From the NCBI RefSeq assembly GCF_900605005.1, contig NZ_LR027558.1, positions 340,510 to 404,509 on the forward strand: a DNA stretch of 64,000 nucleotides. Direction: 5' to 3'. This document shows positions 8,196-17,130 of this stretch, one piece after another. Positions within the stretch are counted from its first letter, which is position 1, and each line of letters opens with the position of its first letter. The translations under genes were made by a program, and so were the position numbers. A model generated the notes under the pieces. That model was not told the DNA's origin. It saw only the letters and a program-made list of their open reading frames with translations, and made no database searches. This DNA is from Acidipropionibacterium timonense (GTDB lineage: Bacteria > Actinomycetota > Actinomycetes > Propionibacteriales > Propionibacteriaceae).

Positions 8196-9710
8196 GTGTC
8201 GACCACAGTCACATCCCAACCTGCACCCAGCGGTCTGGACCGCTGGTTCGAGATCACCAAGCGGGGATCGACCCGCTCCCGGGAGGTGCGCGGTGGCCTG
8301 GTGACCTTCTTCACCATGGCCTACATCCTCGCGCTCAACCCCCTCATCATCGGTACCGCGGCGGACAAGAACGGACGGCTCATCGACGGGGCCCCCAAGT
8401 TCCTCGACGCCGCCGGCAAGACCCTCAACACCGCGGCCATCGACCACAACAAGATCCTCGTGCTCGCCGTGACGGCCCTCGTCGCCGGCGTCATGACGAT
8501 CGCCATGGGCATCTGGGGACGTTTCCCACTGGGCATCGCCACCGGCCTGGGCATCAACTCGCTGCTCGCCTACGTCGTCGCCCCGACGATGACCTGGGGC
8601 CAGGCCATGGGCCTGGTCGTCTGGGAGGGCATCCTCATCCTCGTCTTCGTCCTCACCGGGCTGCGCGAGATCATCTTCCGGGCCGTCCCCCGATCCCTCC
8701 GATCGGCGATCAGCGTCGGCATCGGCCTGTTCATCGCCTTCGTCGGCCTCGTCGACGGCGGCATCATCCGCAAGGGAGCCGGTACCCCGGTGACCCTCGG
8801 CGTCGGAGGTGACCTCCTCGGCTGGCCGATCCTCGTCTTCCTCGTCGGCTTCTGCCTCGTCGCCGTACTGCACCACAAGCACGTCAAGGGGTCGATGCTC
8901 ATCGCGATCATCGGCACCTCGCTGCTCGGTGTCATCGTCGAGGCCGTCGCCCATGTCGGCCCGCAGACCGACACCCATCCGACCGGCTGGCAGCTCAACG
9001 TGCCTCGCTGGCCGGCGGCCTCGAGCTTCTCCTGGCCCGACCTGTCGCTCGTCGGTCACATCGACCTGTTCGGCGGGTTCCTGGCCGACGGTCACTTCCG
9101 GATCGGCGTCTTCCTGGGCACCCTCCTCATCGTCTTCTCGCTCATGCTCGCCGACTTCTTCGACACCATGGGCACCGTCGTGGCCATCGGTTCCCAGGCC
9201 GGGCTGCTCGACGAGGACGGCAACCCCCCGCACCTCAAGGAGATCCTCACCGTCGACGCCCTCGCCGCCGTCGCCGGCGGTGTCGGCCAGGCCTCCTCGG
9301 CGACGGCCTACATCGAGTCGGCTGCCGGGGTCGGCGAGGGGGCGCGCACCGGTCTGGCCTCGGTGGTCACCGGTGCCGCCTTCCTCGTGTCGATCTTCCT
9401 CTCGCCGATCGTCTCGATCATTCCCTCCGAGGCGGCCGCGCCGGTCCTCGTCTTCGTCGGATTCCTCATGATGGCGCAGGTGCTCGACGTCGACTGGACC
9501 GATCTGGAGGACGGTCTTCCGGCCTTCCTCGGCATGATCCTCATGCCCTTCGCCTACTCCATCACCACGGGCATCGGCGCCGGCATCATCGCCCACTGCC
9601 TCACCAAGGCGGTCGGCGGCAAGGCGCGCACCGTCCACCCATTGCTGTGGGTCGTCGCAGCGCTCTTCGTCATCTACTTCGCCCAGGGGGTGCTCGTCAA
9701 GATCATCTGA
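8196..9710 (+). CDS. NCS2 family purine permease (AzgA-type)
   Basis: 504-residue inner-membrane carrier starting at GTG. The N-terminal EVRGGLVTFFTMAYILALNPLI is the hallmark of the AzgA/PbuG hypoxanthine-guanine-adenine branch of nucleobase-cation symporter 2; further conserved segments are ATGLGINSLLAY, DFFDTMGTVVAIGSQAG and SSATAYIESAAGVGEGARTG. About 12-14 membrane segments. Its function is probably proton-coupled purine base uptake; the exact base cannot be read from sequence. A second, UraA-type NCS2 gene is at 35875-37353. Confidence 0.9.
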   Translation: MSTTVTSQPAPSGLDRWFEITKRGSTRSREVRGGLVTFFTMAYILALNPLIIGTAADKNGRLIDGAPKFLDAAGKTLNTAAIDHNKILVLAVTALVAGVMTIAMGIWGRFPLGIATGLGINSLLAYVVAPTMTWGQAMGLVVWEGILILVFVLTGLREIIFRAVPRSLRSAISVGIGLFIAFVGLVDGGIIRKGAGTPVTLGVGGDLLGWPILVFLVGFCLVAVLHHKHVKGSMLIAIIGTSLLGVIVEAVAHVGPQTDTHPTGWQLNVPRWPAASSFSWPDLSLVGHIDLFGGFLADGHFRIGVFLGTLLIVFSLMLADFFDTMGTVVAIGSQAGLLDEDGNPPHLKEILTVDALAAVAGGVGQASSATAYIESAAGVGEGARTGLASVVTGAAFLVSIFLSPIVSIIPSEAAAPVLVFVGFLMMAQVLDVDWTDLEDGLPAFLGMILMPFAYSITTGIGAGIIAHCLTKAVGGKARTVHPLLWVVAALFVIYFAQGVLVKII

Positions 9711-9716
9711 ACGGGA

Positions 9717-10409
9717 TCACCCGAAGGCTGGCGCCGGCACCGTCGCGAGGGTGCCGGCGTCGGCGTGCCACACGACGATGAGATCGGGCTGGGGTCGGTC
9801 GGCGGACGCCGCCAACTCGGTCCAACTCGGGAACGATCCGAGGAAGCCGACGAGATCGGTGATCTGGACGGCGAAGTCCGGTCCGAGGAACGGCAGTGCC
9901 CGCGCCATGGCGTCATGGGTGGCCGCCACGTGGAGGCGTCGCGAGTAGCCCACCCGCATGCCGGGAGCCGGACGCAGCGGGATCTGCGGGTCCCCACCGA
10001 AGAGGCGGTGCAGGGACAGGTGGCTGGGCACCCCGGCCCTGGCCAGGTCGAACTCGAGGTCATCGGCGCGGGCGGCGTCCAGGACGAGGGAATGGGTGCC
10101 CCACGAGAGGTGCTCGAGCCATTCGTCGAGCAGCCGCCAGCACCGGGACAATCTGTCGGGACCGACGAATCGGCCCTGGATGAGGTCGTCGACGTCCTGG
10201 TTCGTCGGCCACCCGGGGCGCACCGAGTGCCGCGCGCGCAGTCGCCCGCGATGACGTCCATGGCGGTCGGTCCGGTCGGGGTGTTCGGGATCCTCGGTGT
10301 CGAATGTCTGCGCCGCCCACAACCTCAGGTGTCGTGCGAGGGCGGCGTCGGCCCCGAACACGTCGCGAACCTCGTCGATCGCCATGGCGTGAAGTCGGAA
10401 CTCACCCAT
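9717..10409 (-). CDS. Hypothetical protein, 230 residues
   Basis: Not recognised. A soluble, His/Arg/Asp-rich protein without signal peptide or membrane segment. It has several Trp-containing patches (LRLWAAQTF, CWRLLDEWLEHLSWGTH, SFPSWTEL) and ends with DLIVVWHADAGTLATVPAPAFG. The codon usage looks native and the gene lies tail-to-tail with the purine permease, 7 bases apart. Confidence 0.6.
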   Translation of the reverse strand: MGEFRLHAMAIDEVRDVFGADAALARHLRLWAAQTFDTEDPEHPDRTDRHGRHRGRLRARHSVRPGWPTNQDVDDLIQGRFVGPDRLSRCWRLLDEWLEHLSWGTHSLVLDAARADDLEFDLARAGVPSHLSLHRLFGGDPQIPLRPAPGMRVGYSRRLHVAATHDAMARALPFLGPDFAVQITDLVGFLGSFPSWTELAASADRPQPDLIVVWHADAGTLATVPAPAFG

Positions 10410-10456
10410 GGCACCACCGTACCCGCCGGCTTGTCACGAGGCTCTAAGGTGGGCCC

Positions 10457-10546
10457 ATGAACCCCCGATCCCGCCAGTTCGTCGTCACCGGGGTGCTCAC
10501 CATCCTCGTCCTCATCGTCGTGCTCGGCGCGATCCTCCACCACTGA
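10457..10546 (+). CDS. 29-residue single-pass membrane peptide
   Basis: ATG preceded by AAGGTGGG, encoding a short basic head (MNPRSRQF) and one hydrophobic helix (VVTGVLTILVLIVVLGAIL) ending HH. It is positioned 26 bases before the secreted propeller gene. The ribosome binding site and strongly biased helix support translation, but the length is too small to exclude chance. It could be a small membrane regulator. Confidence 0.5.
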   Translation: MNPRSRQFVVTGVLTILVLIVVLGAILHH

Positions 10547-10571
10547 GGTGCCCGTGGCAGGATGGGGGACC

Positions 10572-11519
10572 ATGAACGCTGCCGCACGCCCTGCCCTCGC
10601 GGCCCTGGCCGGTCTCACCGGATGGGCTCTGGCGGTCGCCCCGGCGATGGCGGCGCCGGCAGGTTTCACCATCGGTGTCCAGGGTGTCAAGCAGATCGTC
10701 GGTCTGGCGGCCGATTCCGACGGCGGCCGGTACTGGATCACCGATGGGACCAGCGCGACGACGTCGAGACTCGTCGCCGTCGACGAGAGCGGTGCGAAGG
10801 TGGCCTCGGTGCCCTGGGGGGCCACCCCGACGAGCGTCCAGGCCCTGTCCTGGGCCGACGGGCAACTCTTCGTCGGCGACATCGGTGATCCCAAGGGCAC
10901 CCGTTCGTCCATCCAGGTGCTGTCGCCGACGTCGCTGTCGTCGACGACCTCGAGCTGGAAGGCCTGGGACCTGGCCTACCCCGACGGGAAGCACGACGCC
11001 GCCGCCATGGCGGTGAGCTCGAAGGGCAACATCTACGTCATCACCCGAGGGTCCTCCCCGGCGATCTACCGGGCACCCACGACGCTGAGCAGGGAGTCGG
11101 TCAACACCCTCACCAAGGTGGCCAGTGCCCCGGCCGGGGTCACCGACGCCACCTTCCTGCCCGACGGAGCCCGCATCGCCCTGCGCACCTCCTCGGCGGT
11201 GATCGTCGTCGACGCCTACACGTGGAAGACCGTCGGGGCGGCGACGACGTCGACCACCGGTGGCCAGGCCCTCACGACCGACCTGGCCCAGAAGGGGCTC
11301 GAGGTGGGCACGACGAGCTCGACGGTCGTCGGCGCCGACATCCCCACGGCGGTCGACCCGCAGGCGACCGCGGTGGCCACCGCCTCGGCGACGCCGGCCG
11401 TCGTCCGGACCACGGCGAAGAGGTCCTCGGGGACCCTCTGGGTGGTCCTGGCGGCCTCGGCCCTGGCCGTGGTCGCCGGACTCACGGTCGGGCTGTGGGG
11501 TCGACGATCCTCTCGATGA
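10572..11519 (+). CDS. Secreted, C-terminally anchored beta-propeller-like protein
   Basis: 315 residues. Signal peptide at residues 1-28 (ALAALAGLTGWALAVAPAMAA), then repeated blade-like segments (KQIVGLAADSDGGRYWITDG, WADGQLFVGDIGD, GNIYVITRG, DGARIALRTSSAVIVVD) typical of NHL/YncE-like propellers. Near the C-terminus an Ala/Thr linker leads to a membrane helix (LWVVLAASALAVVAGLTVGLW) and a basic tail GRRSSR, so the propeller faces outward. GGGGGAC precedes the ATG at 10572. Overlaps the convergent serC by 38 bases. Ligand unknown. Confidence 0.75.
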   Translation: MNAAARPALAALAGLTGWALAVAPAMAAPAGFTIGVQGVKQIVGLAADSDGGRYWITDGTSATTSRLVAVDESGAKVASVPWGATPTSVQALSWADGQLFVGDIGDPKGTRSSIQVLSPTSLSSTTSSWKAWDLAYPDGKHDAAAMAVSSKGNIYVITRGSSPAIYRAPTTLSRESVNTLTKVASAPAGVTDATFLPDGARIALRTSSAVIVVDAYTWKTVGAATTSTTGGQALTTDLAQKGLEVGTTSSTVVGADIPTAVDPQATAVATASATPAVVRTTAKRSSGTLWVVLAASALAVVAGLTVGLWGRRSSR

Positions 11520-12618
11520 TCCAGTCGAGGCAGCCGACGAGGGCCTCGACGTCGGCCGGGTCGACGGCGGCGAAGGTGCCCACGCGGATCTGGTTGCGAC
11601 CGAGCTTGCGGTAGCCCTCGATGTCGACGATCCCATTGTCGCGGGCGACCTGGCACAGCCGTGCGGCGTCCACGGACGGGTCGAGGTCGATGGTGACGAC
11701 GACGGGGCTGCGCAGGGTCGGGTCGGTGACGAAGGGCATGGCCAACGGGTGGTCCTCGGCCCAGCGGTAGAGCAGTCCGGAGGACGCGTGGGTGCGTTGG
11801 CCCACCCAGGCCATGCCGCCCTGGGCGAGCACCCATTCGATCTGGGCGCGGGCCATGACGAGGGTGGCCAGGGCGGGCGTGTTGAGGGTCTGGTCCGATC
11901 GCGAGTTCGTCAGCGCGACCGACAGGTCGAGGATGGCGGGCACCCACCGTGCGGAAGCCGTCAGGCGTTCGGCTCGCTCGATGGCCCTCGGGGACAGGAA
12001 GGACAGCCACAGGCCGCCGTCGGAGGCGAGGTTCTTCTGAGGTGAGAAGTAGTAGGCGTCGGTCTGCGAGAGGTCGGCGTCGACACCGCCGGCGGCCGAG
12101 GTCGCGTCGATGAGGACGAGGGCGTCGTCGTCGACGTCGTCGGGTCTGCGCACCGGGGCCACGACGCCGGTCGAGGTCTCGTTGTGCGGCCAGCAGTAGG
12201 CGTCCACCCCCGGCACGGCCGTGGGGACGGCGAGCTGCCCGGGGTCGGCCTCGAAGACGGCCGGGTCGGCCAGGAACGGCGCCCGGTGCAGGGCGGTGGC
12301 GAACTTGTGACCGAACTCCCCGAAGACCCCGGTGGCGGCGCGGTGGTCGACGAGACAGACGCTGGCGGCGTCCCAGAAGAGGCTGGCGCCCCCGTTGCCG
12401 AGGGCGATCTCGTACCCGTCGGGGGCCCGGTACAGCTCGGCCAGGCCCTCCCGGATGGCGGCGACGATGTGCTTGACCGGGGCCTGACGGTGCGAGGTGC
12501 CCATCACCGAGTCCGGGGCCGACAAGGACTGCAGCACCTCGGTGCGGATTCGGCTGGGGCCCGAGCCGAAGCGGGTGTCGGCGGGCAGCAGGCCCGAGGG
12601 GATACGCAGGTCGTCCAT
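11482..12618 (-). CDS. serC: Phosphoserine aminotransferase
   Basis: 378 residues. A PLP enzyme that converts 3-phosphohydroxypyruvate plus glutamate to phosphoserine in serine synthesis. Visible: GSGPSRIRTEVLQ at the N-terminus, MGTSHRQ, LGNGGASLFWDA, the ETSTGV segment, IDATSAAGG with the PLP Asp, and YYFSPQKNL where Lys forms the Schiff base. This matches the actinobacterial SerC subgroup. ATG at 12618 is divergent from nagA. Confidence 0.92.
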   Translation of the reverse strand: MDDLRIPSGLLPADTRFGSGPSRIRTEVLQSLSAPDSVMGTSHRQAPVKHIVAAIREGLAELYRAPDGYEIALGNGGASLFWDAASVCLVDHRAATGVFGEFGHKFATALHRAPFLADPAVFEADPGQLAVPTAVPGVDAYCWPHNETSTGVVAPVRRPDDVDDDALVLIDATSAAGGVDADLSQTDAYYFSPQKNLASDGGLWLSFLSPRAIERAERLTASARWVPAILDLSVALTNSRSDQTLNTPALATLVMARAQIEWVLAQGGMAWVGQRTHASSGLLYRWAEDHPLAMPFVTDPTLRSPVVVTIDLDPSVDAARLCQVARDNGIVDIEGYRKLGRNQIRVGTFAAVDPADVEALVGCLDWIIERIVDPTARP

Positions 12619-12727
12619 GACGACAGTGTCGCAGCCGGAGTGCTCGATCACCGGGGATGTCCACTCGCGGGTTCCGACGGGGGTGAGTGTGCGACCATGG
12701 GAGGACAACCGACGGAGGTCTGCTGAC

Positions 12728-13894
12728 ATGCTCATGTCGTCCCAGCGCGTTCTGCGACCCGATGGCGCCCTGGCGCCGGCGACGATCCACATCGAGGGGG
12801 ATCGCATCGTCGCCGTCGACGACGCCGTCCTGCCGGAGGCCGAGGTCGTCGACCTGGTGATCCTGCCCGGGTACGTCGACACCCACTGCCACGGCGCGGC
12901 CGGTGCCGATTTCGCCGACCCCGACCCGCAGAAGGTGCGGGCCGCCATCGCCCATCACCGTGCCATGGGCACGACGACCCAGTTCGCCAGCACGGTGACC
13001 GAGGCCATGGACGACCTCGTCGAGCAGATCGGCCGGCTGCGAGGCTTCGTCGAGGCAGGGGAACTGGCCGGAATCCACCTCGAGGGCCCGTTCCTGGCCG
13101 AGAGCCGCAAGGGCGCCCACAACCCGGAGCTCCTGCGCGACCCCACCCCCGAAGCGGTCGGGCGGTTGCTCGACGCCGGTGGCGACGCGGTGCGGATGAT
13201 CACCCTGGCACCGGAGCGTCGCTGCGGCATCGAGGCGGTCGGCACCATCCACGCCGCCGGGGTCCACGCCGCGTTCGGGCACTCGGAGGCCGACGCCCGC
13301 ACCGCCCATGACGCTGTCGACGCCGGTGCCGACGTCGTCACCCATCTCTTCAACGCCATGGCGTCGATCCACCACCGCAGGCCGGGGCCGATCCCGTGGA
13401 TGCTCACCGACCCGCGGGTCATGTGTGAGCTCATCTGCGACGGGGTCCACGTCGCCCCGGACGTGCTGCGCATGGCGATCGAGACCGCTGGGCCGCGCCG
13501 GGTCGCCCTGGTGACCGATGCCATGAGCGCCACCGGTCAGCCCGACGGGCAGTACCGGCTCGGGTCGTTGTCGGTGCAGGTCGACGACGGAAGGGCCCGG
13601 ATCCTCAACCCGGACGGGACCCTCGGCGCCATCGCCGGGTCGACCCTCACCATGGGTGCGGCCGTCGAGTTCCTCGTCCGGGTCGTCGGCATCGACCTGG
13701 CCGATGTCGCGACCATGGCGTCCACCACGCCGGCCCGGGTGCACGGGCTGGACGAGGTCGGCGTCATCGAGCCGGGGCGCCGCGCCGACCTGTGCCTGGT
13801 CACGGCCGAGGGGCATCTGGAGCGGGTCATCCGGGGTGGACACGAGGTCGACCGTTCCACGGTCACCGGAACGGAGCCGTCCGCCGTGCGATGA
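12728..13894 (+). CDS. nagA: N-acetylglucosamine-6-phosphate deacetylase
   Basis: 388 residues. Amidohydrolase that removes acetate from GlcNAc-6-P, feeding NagB. Motifs: PGYVDTHCHG metal site, HLEGPF, GHSEAD, VTHLFNAM, the catalytic Asp in LVTDAMSATG, and GSTLTM. GGAGGT lies 8 bases before the ATG at 12728; a second in-frame ATG is two codons on. Together with nagB it allows use of GlcNAc as carbon and nitrogen source or recycling of cell-wall amino sugars. Confidence 0.93.
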   Translation: MLMSSQRVLRPDGALAPATIHIEGDRIVAVDDAVLPEAEVVDLVILPGYVDTHCHGAAGADFADPDPQKVRAAIAHHRAMGTTTQFASTVTEAMDDLVEQIGRLRGFVEAGELAGIHLEGPFLAESRKGAHNPELLRDPTPEAVGRLLDAGGDAVRMITLAPERRCGIEAVGTIHAAGVHAAFGHSEADARTAHDAVDAGADVVTHLFNAMASIHHRRPGPIPWMLTDPRVMCELICDGVHVAPDVLRMAIETAGPRRVALVTDAMSATGQPDGQYRLGSLSVQVDDGRARILNPDGTLGAIAGSTLTMGAAVEFLVRVVGIDLADVATMASTTPARVHGLDEVGVIEPGRRADLCLVTAEGHLERVIRGGHEVDRSTVTGTEPSAVR

Positions 13895-13936
13895 TGCATC
13901 TGTCCCCGTCGGGTCGGGGACGGAGCGGAGGACGCG

Positions 13937-14641
13937 GTGAGTGAGCTCATCGACACCACGGAGATGTATCTGCGGACCCTCTACGAGTTGCTCGAGGAGG
14001 GGATCGACCTCAAACGTGCCCGGATCGTCGAGCGCCTGCACCAGTCCGGTCCGACGGTCTCCCAGACCGTCTCACGGATGGAACGTGACGGACTGCTCGT
14101 CGTGCGACCGGATCGGTCCATCGAACTCACCCAGGAGGGGCACGACGTCGCCCAAGGGGTCATGAGGCGTCATCGGCTCGCCGAGTGCCTCCTCACCCAG
14201 GTCATCGGGCTGGCGCGTCCCCTCGTCCACGATGAGGCATGTCGGTGGGAGCACGTCATCTCGCCGGAGGTCGAGCAACGGATCGCCCGGATCCTCGGCG
14301 ATCCACGGGTCTCCCCCTACGGAACGGCCATTCCGCGGTGCGACCACGGCTGTCCGCCCGATGCGGCCGACTTCTTCCGGGCCGACTCCCGGCCGCTCGA
14401 CGAGATGCTCGACGCCGAGCCGACGGGTGGTTCGTTCGTCCTGGTGCGGATGAGCGAGTACTTCCAGGCCACCGAGCCCAACCTCGAGACCGCCGAGCGG
14501 GTGGGAATGCTCCCCGGCAGCCGCATCGAGGCCCATCTGGAGGACGACCTCGTCGTCGTCACGACCGATACCGGTGAGGCGGAGTTCCCCATGGACGCCG
14601 CCTCCGGGCTCTTCGTCGCCGCTGTCGGGGAGACGTCATGA
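13937..14641 (+). CDS. dtxR: DtxR/IdeR-type iron-dependent repressor
   Basis: 234 residues from GTG. N-terminal winged helix ([34 protein letters not shown]), dimerisation domain and a C-terminal SH3-like domain. The metal-site residues of DtxR are all in place: Met10, and Cys102, Glu105, His106 in the EACRWEHV block, plus the ancillary His in MRRHRLAE. It has an unusual Cys/His-rich stretch RCDHGCPP before the SH3 part. As an Fe(II)-activated repressor its targets should carry boxes like those at 32674-32707. Coupled by ATGA to the next gene. Confidence 0.93.
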   Translation: MSELIDTTEMYLRTLYELLEEGIDLKRARIVERLHQSGPTVSQTVSRMERDGLLVVRPDRSIELTQEGHDVAQGVMRRHRLAECLLTQVIGLARPLVHDEACRWEHVISPEVEQRIARILGDPRVSPYGTAIPRCDHGCPPDAADFFRADSRPLDEMLDAEPTGGSFVLVRMSEYFQATEPNLETAERVGMLPGSRIEAHLEDDLVVVTTDTGEAEFPMDAASGLFVAAVGETS

Positions 14642-15708
14642 GTGGGCGCCGTCCGTCCGTCGAACCGATGCCGAACGAGTCGATCTCGCTGATGTGTCGA
14701 CACGGGTGGGTCGACGCCGCCGACTCGATGTTGCGTGAGCGCCGTGCCCTGGGCGACGAGGACCCCGCCGTGGGTCGGGCGGCCGCGCTGGCCTCGGTGG
14801 CCCGACGAGTGCTCGTCCTCGACGCCGAGGACTTCCAGGAGATCGCCACCCTCGTGCCCGAGCGGTTCCGGCATCGTCTCGTCGACGCCGGATTCCCGCA
14901 CGAACCGCGGGCCATGCGCCGTGGCGCCCTGGGCGACCTGGTGCCGCTCTTCGAACTCATGCTCGAGGTGCTCGACCTGCGCATGGTGCGTGAGGAACCA
15001 CAGCACGTCGTCGTCACCGCCCACATCATCGGCGAGTACCTCGGCCAGCTGGCGTGGCAGCCGCGCCTCGGGGACGGCGGCGACCCCCTCACCCTGCCCG
15101 GCAAGGTCGGTGGCAAGTGGGGCGGCGACGGCATCGGGTGCGCCCACACCTCGGCGATGAACGCCACCGCCCGACGGGCCCTGCACGCCGCCCAGGGGGA
15201 CGAGACCGGCTACACCTCGTACCTCGACAAGTTCCACTCGCGCCTGGGCGAGGCACTCGGGGTGTGCGCCATGAACCACGAGACGATCGAGGCGGGGGAG
15301 CGGCCCGACGTCGGCATCACCTGCCCACATCCGTGCGCGTGGGTGCTCCAGGGCAGTCGCCAGGAGCGTCGCGACCTCGACGCACGGGTGCGCCTGGCGC
15401 GGATCTACCAGGAGTCACCGCTGGTGGCCCTGCGTCACCACGCGCCGGTCGGCCATTTCTTCGGGGTGCCCTCGCCCGCCGAGATCTCGGGGGCGTGGAT
15501 CGACACCTGGGACAAGCTCAACGAGCAGTGGCCCGACGGTTCGAACCCGCTGCTCGACCCCGCATCACCCGGCCGGGACGTGCGGGCCCCCAAGGAGGCC
15601 CTGCCGGGTCTGTCACGCCTGGTCTCGGTCATCGGGCGCCAGCAGATCCGTTCCGGGACGCTCCTGCACGACCTGGCCGACGCCACGATCGAGGAGCTCG
15701 GACGGTGA
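14638..15708 (+). CDS. Unknown conserved-type protein coupled to dtxR
   Basis: 356 residues, ATGA overlap with dtxR and GTGA overlap with the following methyltransferase, so the three form one translational unit. No signal peptide or membrane helix. Visible Cys/His patches that could bind metal: [21 protein letters not shown] and ITCPHPCAW. It also has a Trp-rich C-terminal part ([15 protein letters not shown]). I do not recognise a family. Coupling to an iron regulator makes a role in metal or heme handling an idea only. Confidence 0.7.
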   Translation: MSGRRPSVEPMPNESISLMCRHGWVDAADSMLRERRALGDEDPAVGRAAALASVARRVLVLDAEDFQEIATLVPERFRHRLVDAGFPHEPRAMRRGALGDLVPLFELMLEVLDLRMVREEPQHVVVTAHIIGEYLGQLAWQPRLGDGGDPLTLPGKVGGKWGGDGIGCAHTSAMNATARRALHAAQGDETGYTSYLDKFHSRLGEALGVCAMNHETIEAGERPDVGITCPHPCAWVLQGSRQERRDLDARVRLARIYQESPLVALRHHAPVGHFFGVPSPAEISGAWIDTWDKLNEQWPDGSNPLLDPASPGRDVRAPKEALPGLSRLVSVIGRQQIRSGTLLHDLADATIEELGR

Positions 15709-16544
15709 GGATCCCGGAGCGCGCAGGAGTGGTCGAGGTCGCCCGGCGGCTGGGTCTGGCCGACCCCGACGAGAGTTGGCCGGACTACCTGGCGAGGTTC
15801 CACGAGGAGCGACCCGGGGTGATCCAGGCGGTGCTCGAGGACTGTCGGGCGGGCAGCCGCGACCCCTACGACTGGCTGGCCAGATCCGTGTCGAGGTCGG
15901 CCCGGGTCGTCGTCGACGTGTGCTGCGGGGCCGGTGCCCTGACGAGGCGACTGGCGATGCCCGGCCGGCAGGTCGTCGGCGTCGAGGCGCTGGACGCGGA
16001 ACTGGCCCTGGCTCGATCCCGGGCCGGCGAGGGGGTGCGCGTCGTACGGGGGACGCCGACCGCCCTGCCGATGGGCGACGGGCAGGTCGACGCCGTCGTC
16101 ACCTCGATGGGCATGGTGACGACGCGCGACCCGCGGGCCCTGGCGGCCGAGGCCGCACGGGTGTTGCGCCCGGGTGGGGTGTTCGCCGCCATGGCGCCGA
16201 CGGTTCGTCCGGTGCGTCGGGCCATGGTCGGGCCGGCGCTCGAGGTGGCTCGGCGGGTGGGGTCCGTGCCCTCCTTCCCCGGGGCCCTCGAGATGCGCAT
16301 GAGGGCGCTGCTGGCCGACGCCGGACTGCGGATGGTCGAGGACGCGCGGTCCTGCTACGGGTACACCGTCGTCGACGAGGAGGCCGCCTCGAGGGTGATC
16401 GGGGCGCTGTACCTGCCCGGATCGACGCCGCGAGGTCGCCGGTCCGCCGTCGCATGGCTGGCGCGACGGGCGGCGTCGGGGCAACCGGTGACCCTGCCGG
16501 TGCCGATGCGTCGGATCGTCGCGGTGAAGTCGCCCGGGGCCTGA
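15705..16544 (+). CDS. Class I SAM-dependent methyltransferase
   Basis: 279 residues from GTG, overlapping the previous stop (GTGA). Motif I VVDVCCGAGALTRRL at about residues 66-80, then an acidic loop GVEALDAE and ALPMGDGQVDAVVTSMG (motif II/III), followed by AARVLRPGGVFAAM. Resembles UbiE/Methyltransf_11 proteins. Substrate not inferable. Confidence 0.8.
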   Translation: MRIPERAGVVEVARRLGLADPDESWPDYLARFHEERPGVIQAVLEDCRAGSRDPYDWLARSVSRSARVVVDVCCGAGALTRRLAMPGRQVVGVEALDAELALARSRAGEGVRVVRGTPTALPMGDGQVDAVVTSMGMVTTRDPRALAAEAARVLRPGGVFAAMAPTVRPVRRAMVGPALEVARRVGSVPSFPGALEMRMRALLADAGLRMVEDARSCYGYTVVDEEAASRVIGALYLPGSTPRGRRSAVAWLARRAASGQPVTLPVPMRRIVAVKSPGA

Positions 16545-16658
16545 TCCCCGTCCCCGGGCGCGCGGAACCTGACCCTGTGCCCGGAATAGTGTGACGCCGT
16601 CGGGTGTTCAGTGGACGTACGCCCGTGACCGGGAACCTCAACATCTTCGGAGGACAGC

Positions 16659-17021
16659 ATGGCAACCGTCGCGCTCACCAAGGACACCTTCTCCTCGACG
16701 ATCGACTCGAACGACGTCGTCCTCATCGACTTCTGGGCGAGCTGGTGCGGCCCGTGCCAGCGTTTCTCGCCGATCTACGAGGAGGCCAGCGAGCGTCACG
16801 ACGGGGTCGTCTTCGCCAAGGTCGACACCGAGGACCAGCAGGAGCTGTCGGCCGGACTCGAGATCACCTCGATCCCGACCCTCATGGCCTTCCGCGGTGG
16901 CTACCTCGTCTTCCGTCAGGCCGGACTGCTCCAGGGCCGTCAGCTCGATGATCTCATCGGTCAGGTCAAGGCCCTCGACGTCGAGGAGCTCAAGAAGCAG
17001 GCCGCGGCGCAGCAGGCGTGA
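16659..17021 (+). CDS. trxA: Thioredoxin
   Basis: 120 residues. Cytoplasmic disulfide reductase with the WASWCGPC active site at about residues 26-33 and the cis-Pro segment ITSIPTLMAF. The C-terminal 15 residues (ELKKQAAAQQA) extend slightly past the classical fold. GGAGGACAGC precedes the ATG. Probably monocistronic. Confidence 0.93.
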   Translation: MATVALTKDTFSSTIDSNDVVLIDFWASWCGPCQRFSPIYEEASERHDGVVFAKVDTEDQQELSAGLEITSIPTLMAFRGGYLVFRQAGLLQGRQLDDLIGQVKALDVEELKKQAAAQQA

Positions 17022-17052
17022 TTCGGTGCTGATGCCCTGACCTCGGGGTCCT

Positions 17053-17085
17053 CCGGCCGGTGGTGATACTCTCACCGCCGGCCGG
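17053..17085. repeat. Inverted repeat between trxA and the MFS gene
   Basis: CCGGCCGGTGGTGA (17053-17066) and TCACCGCCGGCCGG (17072-17085) pair with one mismatch around a 5-base loop TACTC. No T-tract follows. It could end the trxA transcript or be an operator for the sugar carrier 46 bases downstream. Confidence 0.55.
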
Positions 17086-17130
17086 CATCGTTTCCGGCCG
17101 GACACGCATCGCTGCGTCGGAAGGATGGAC

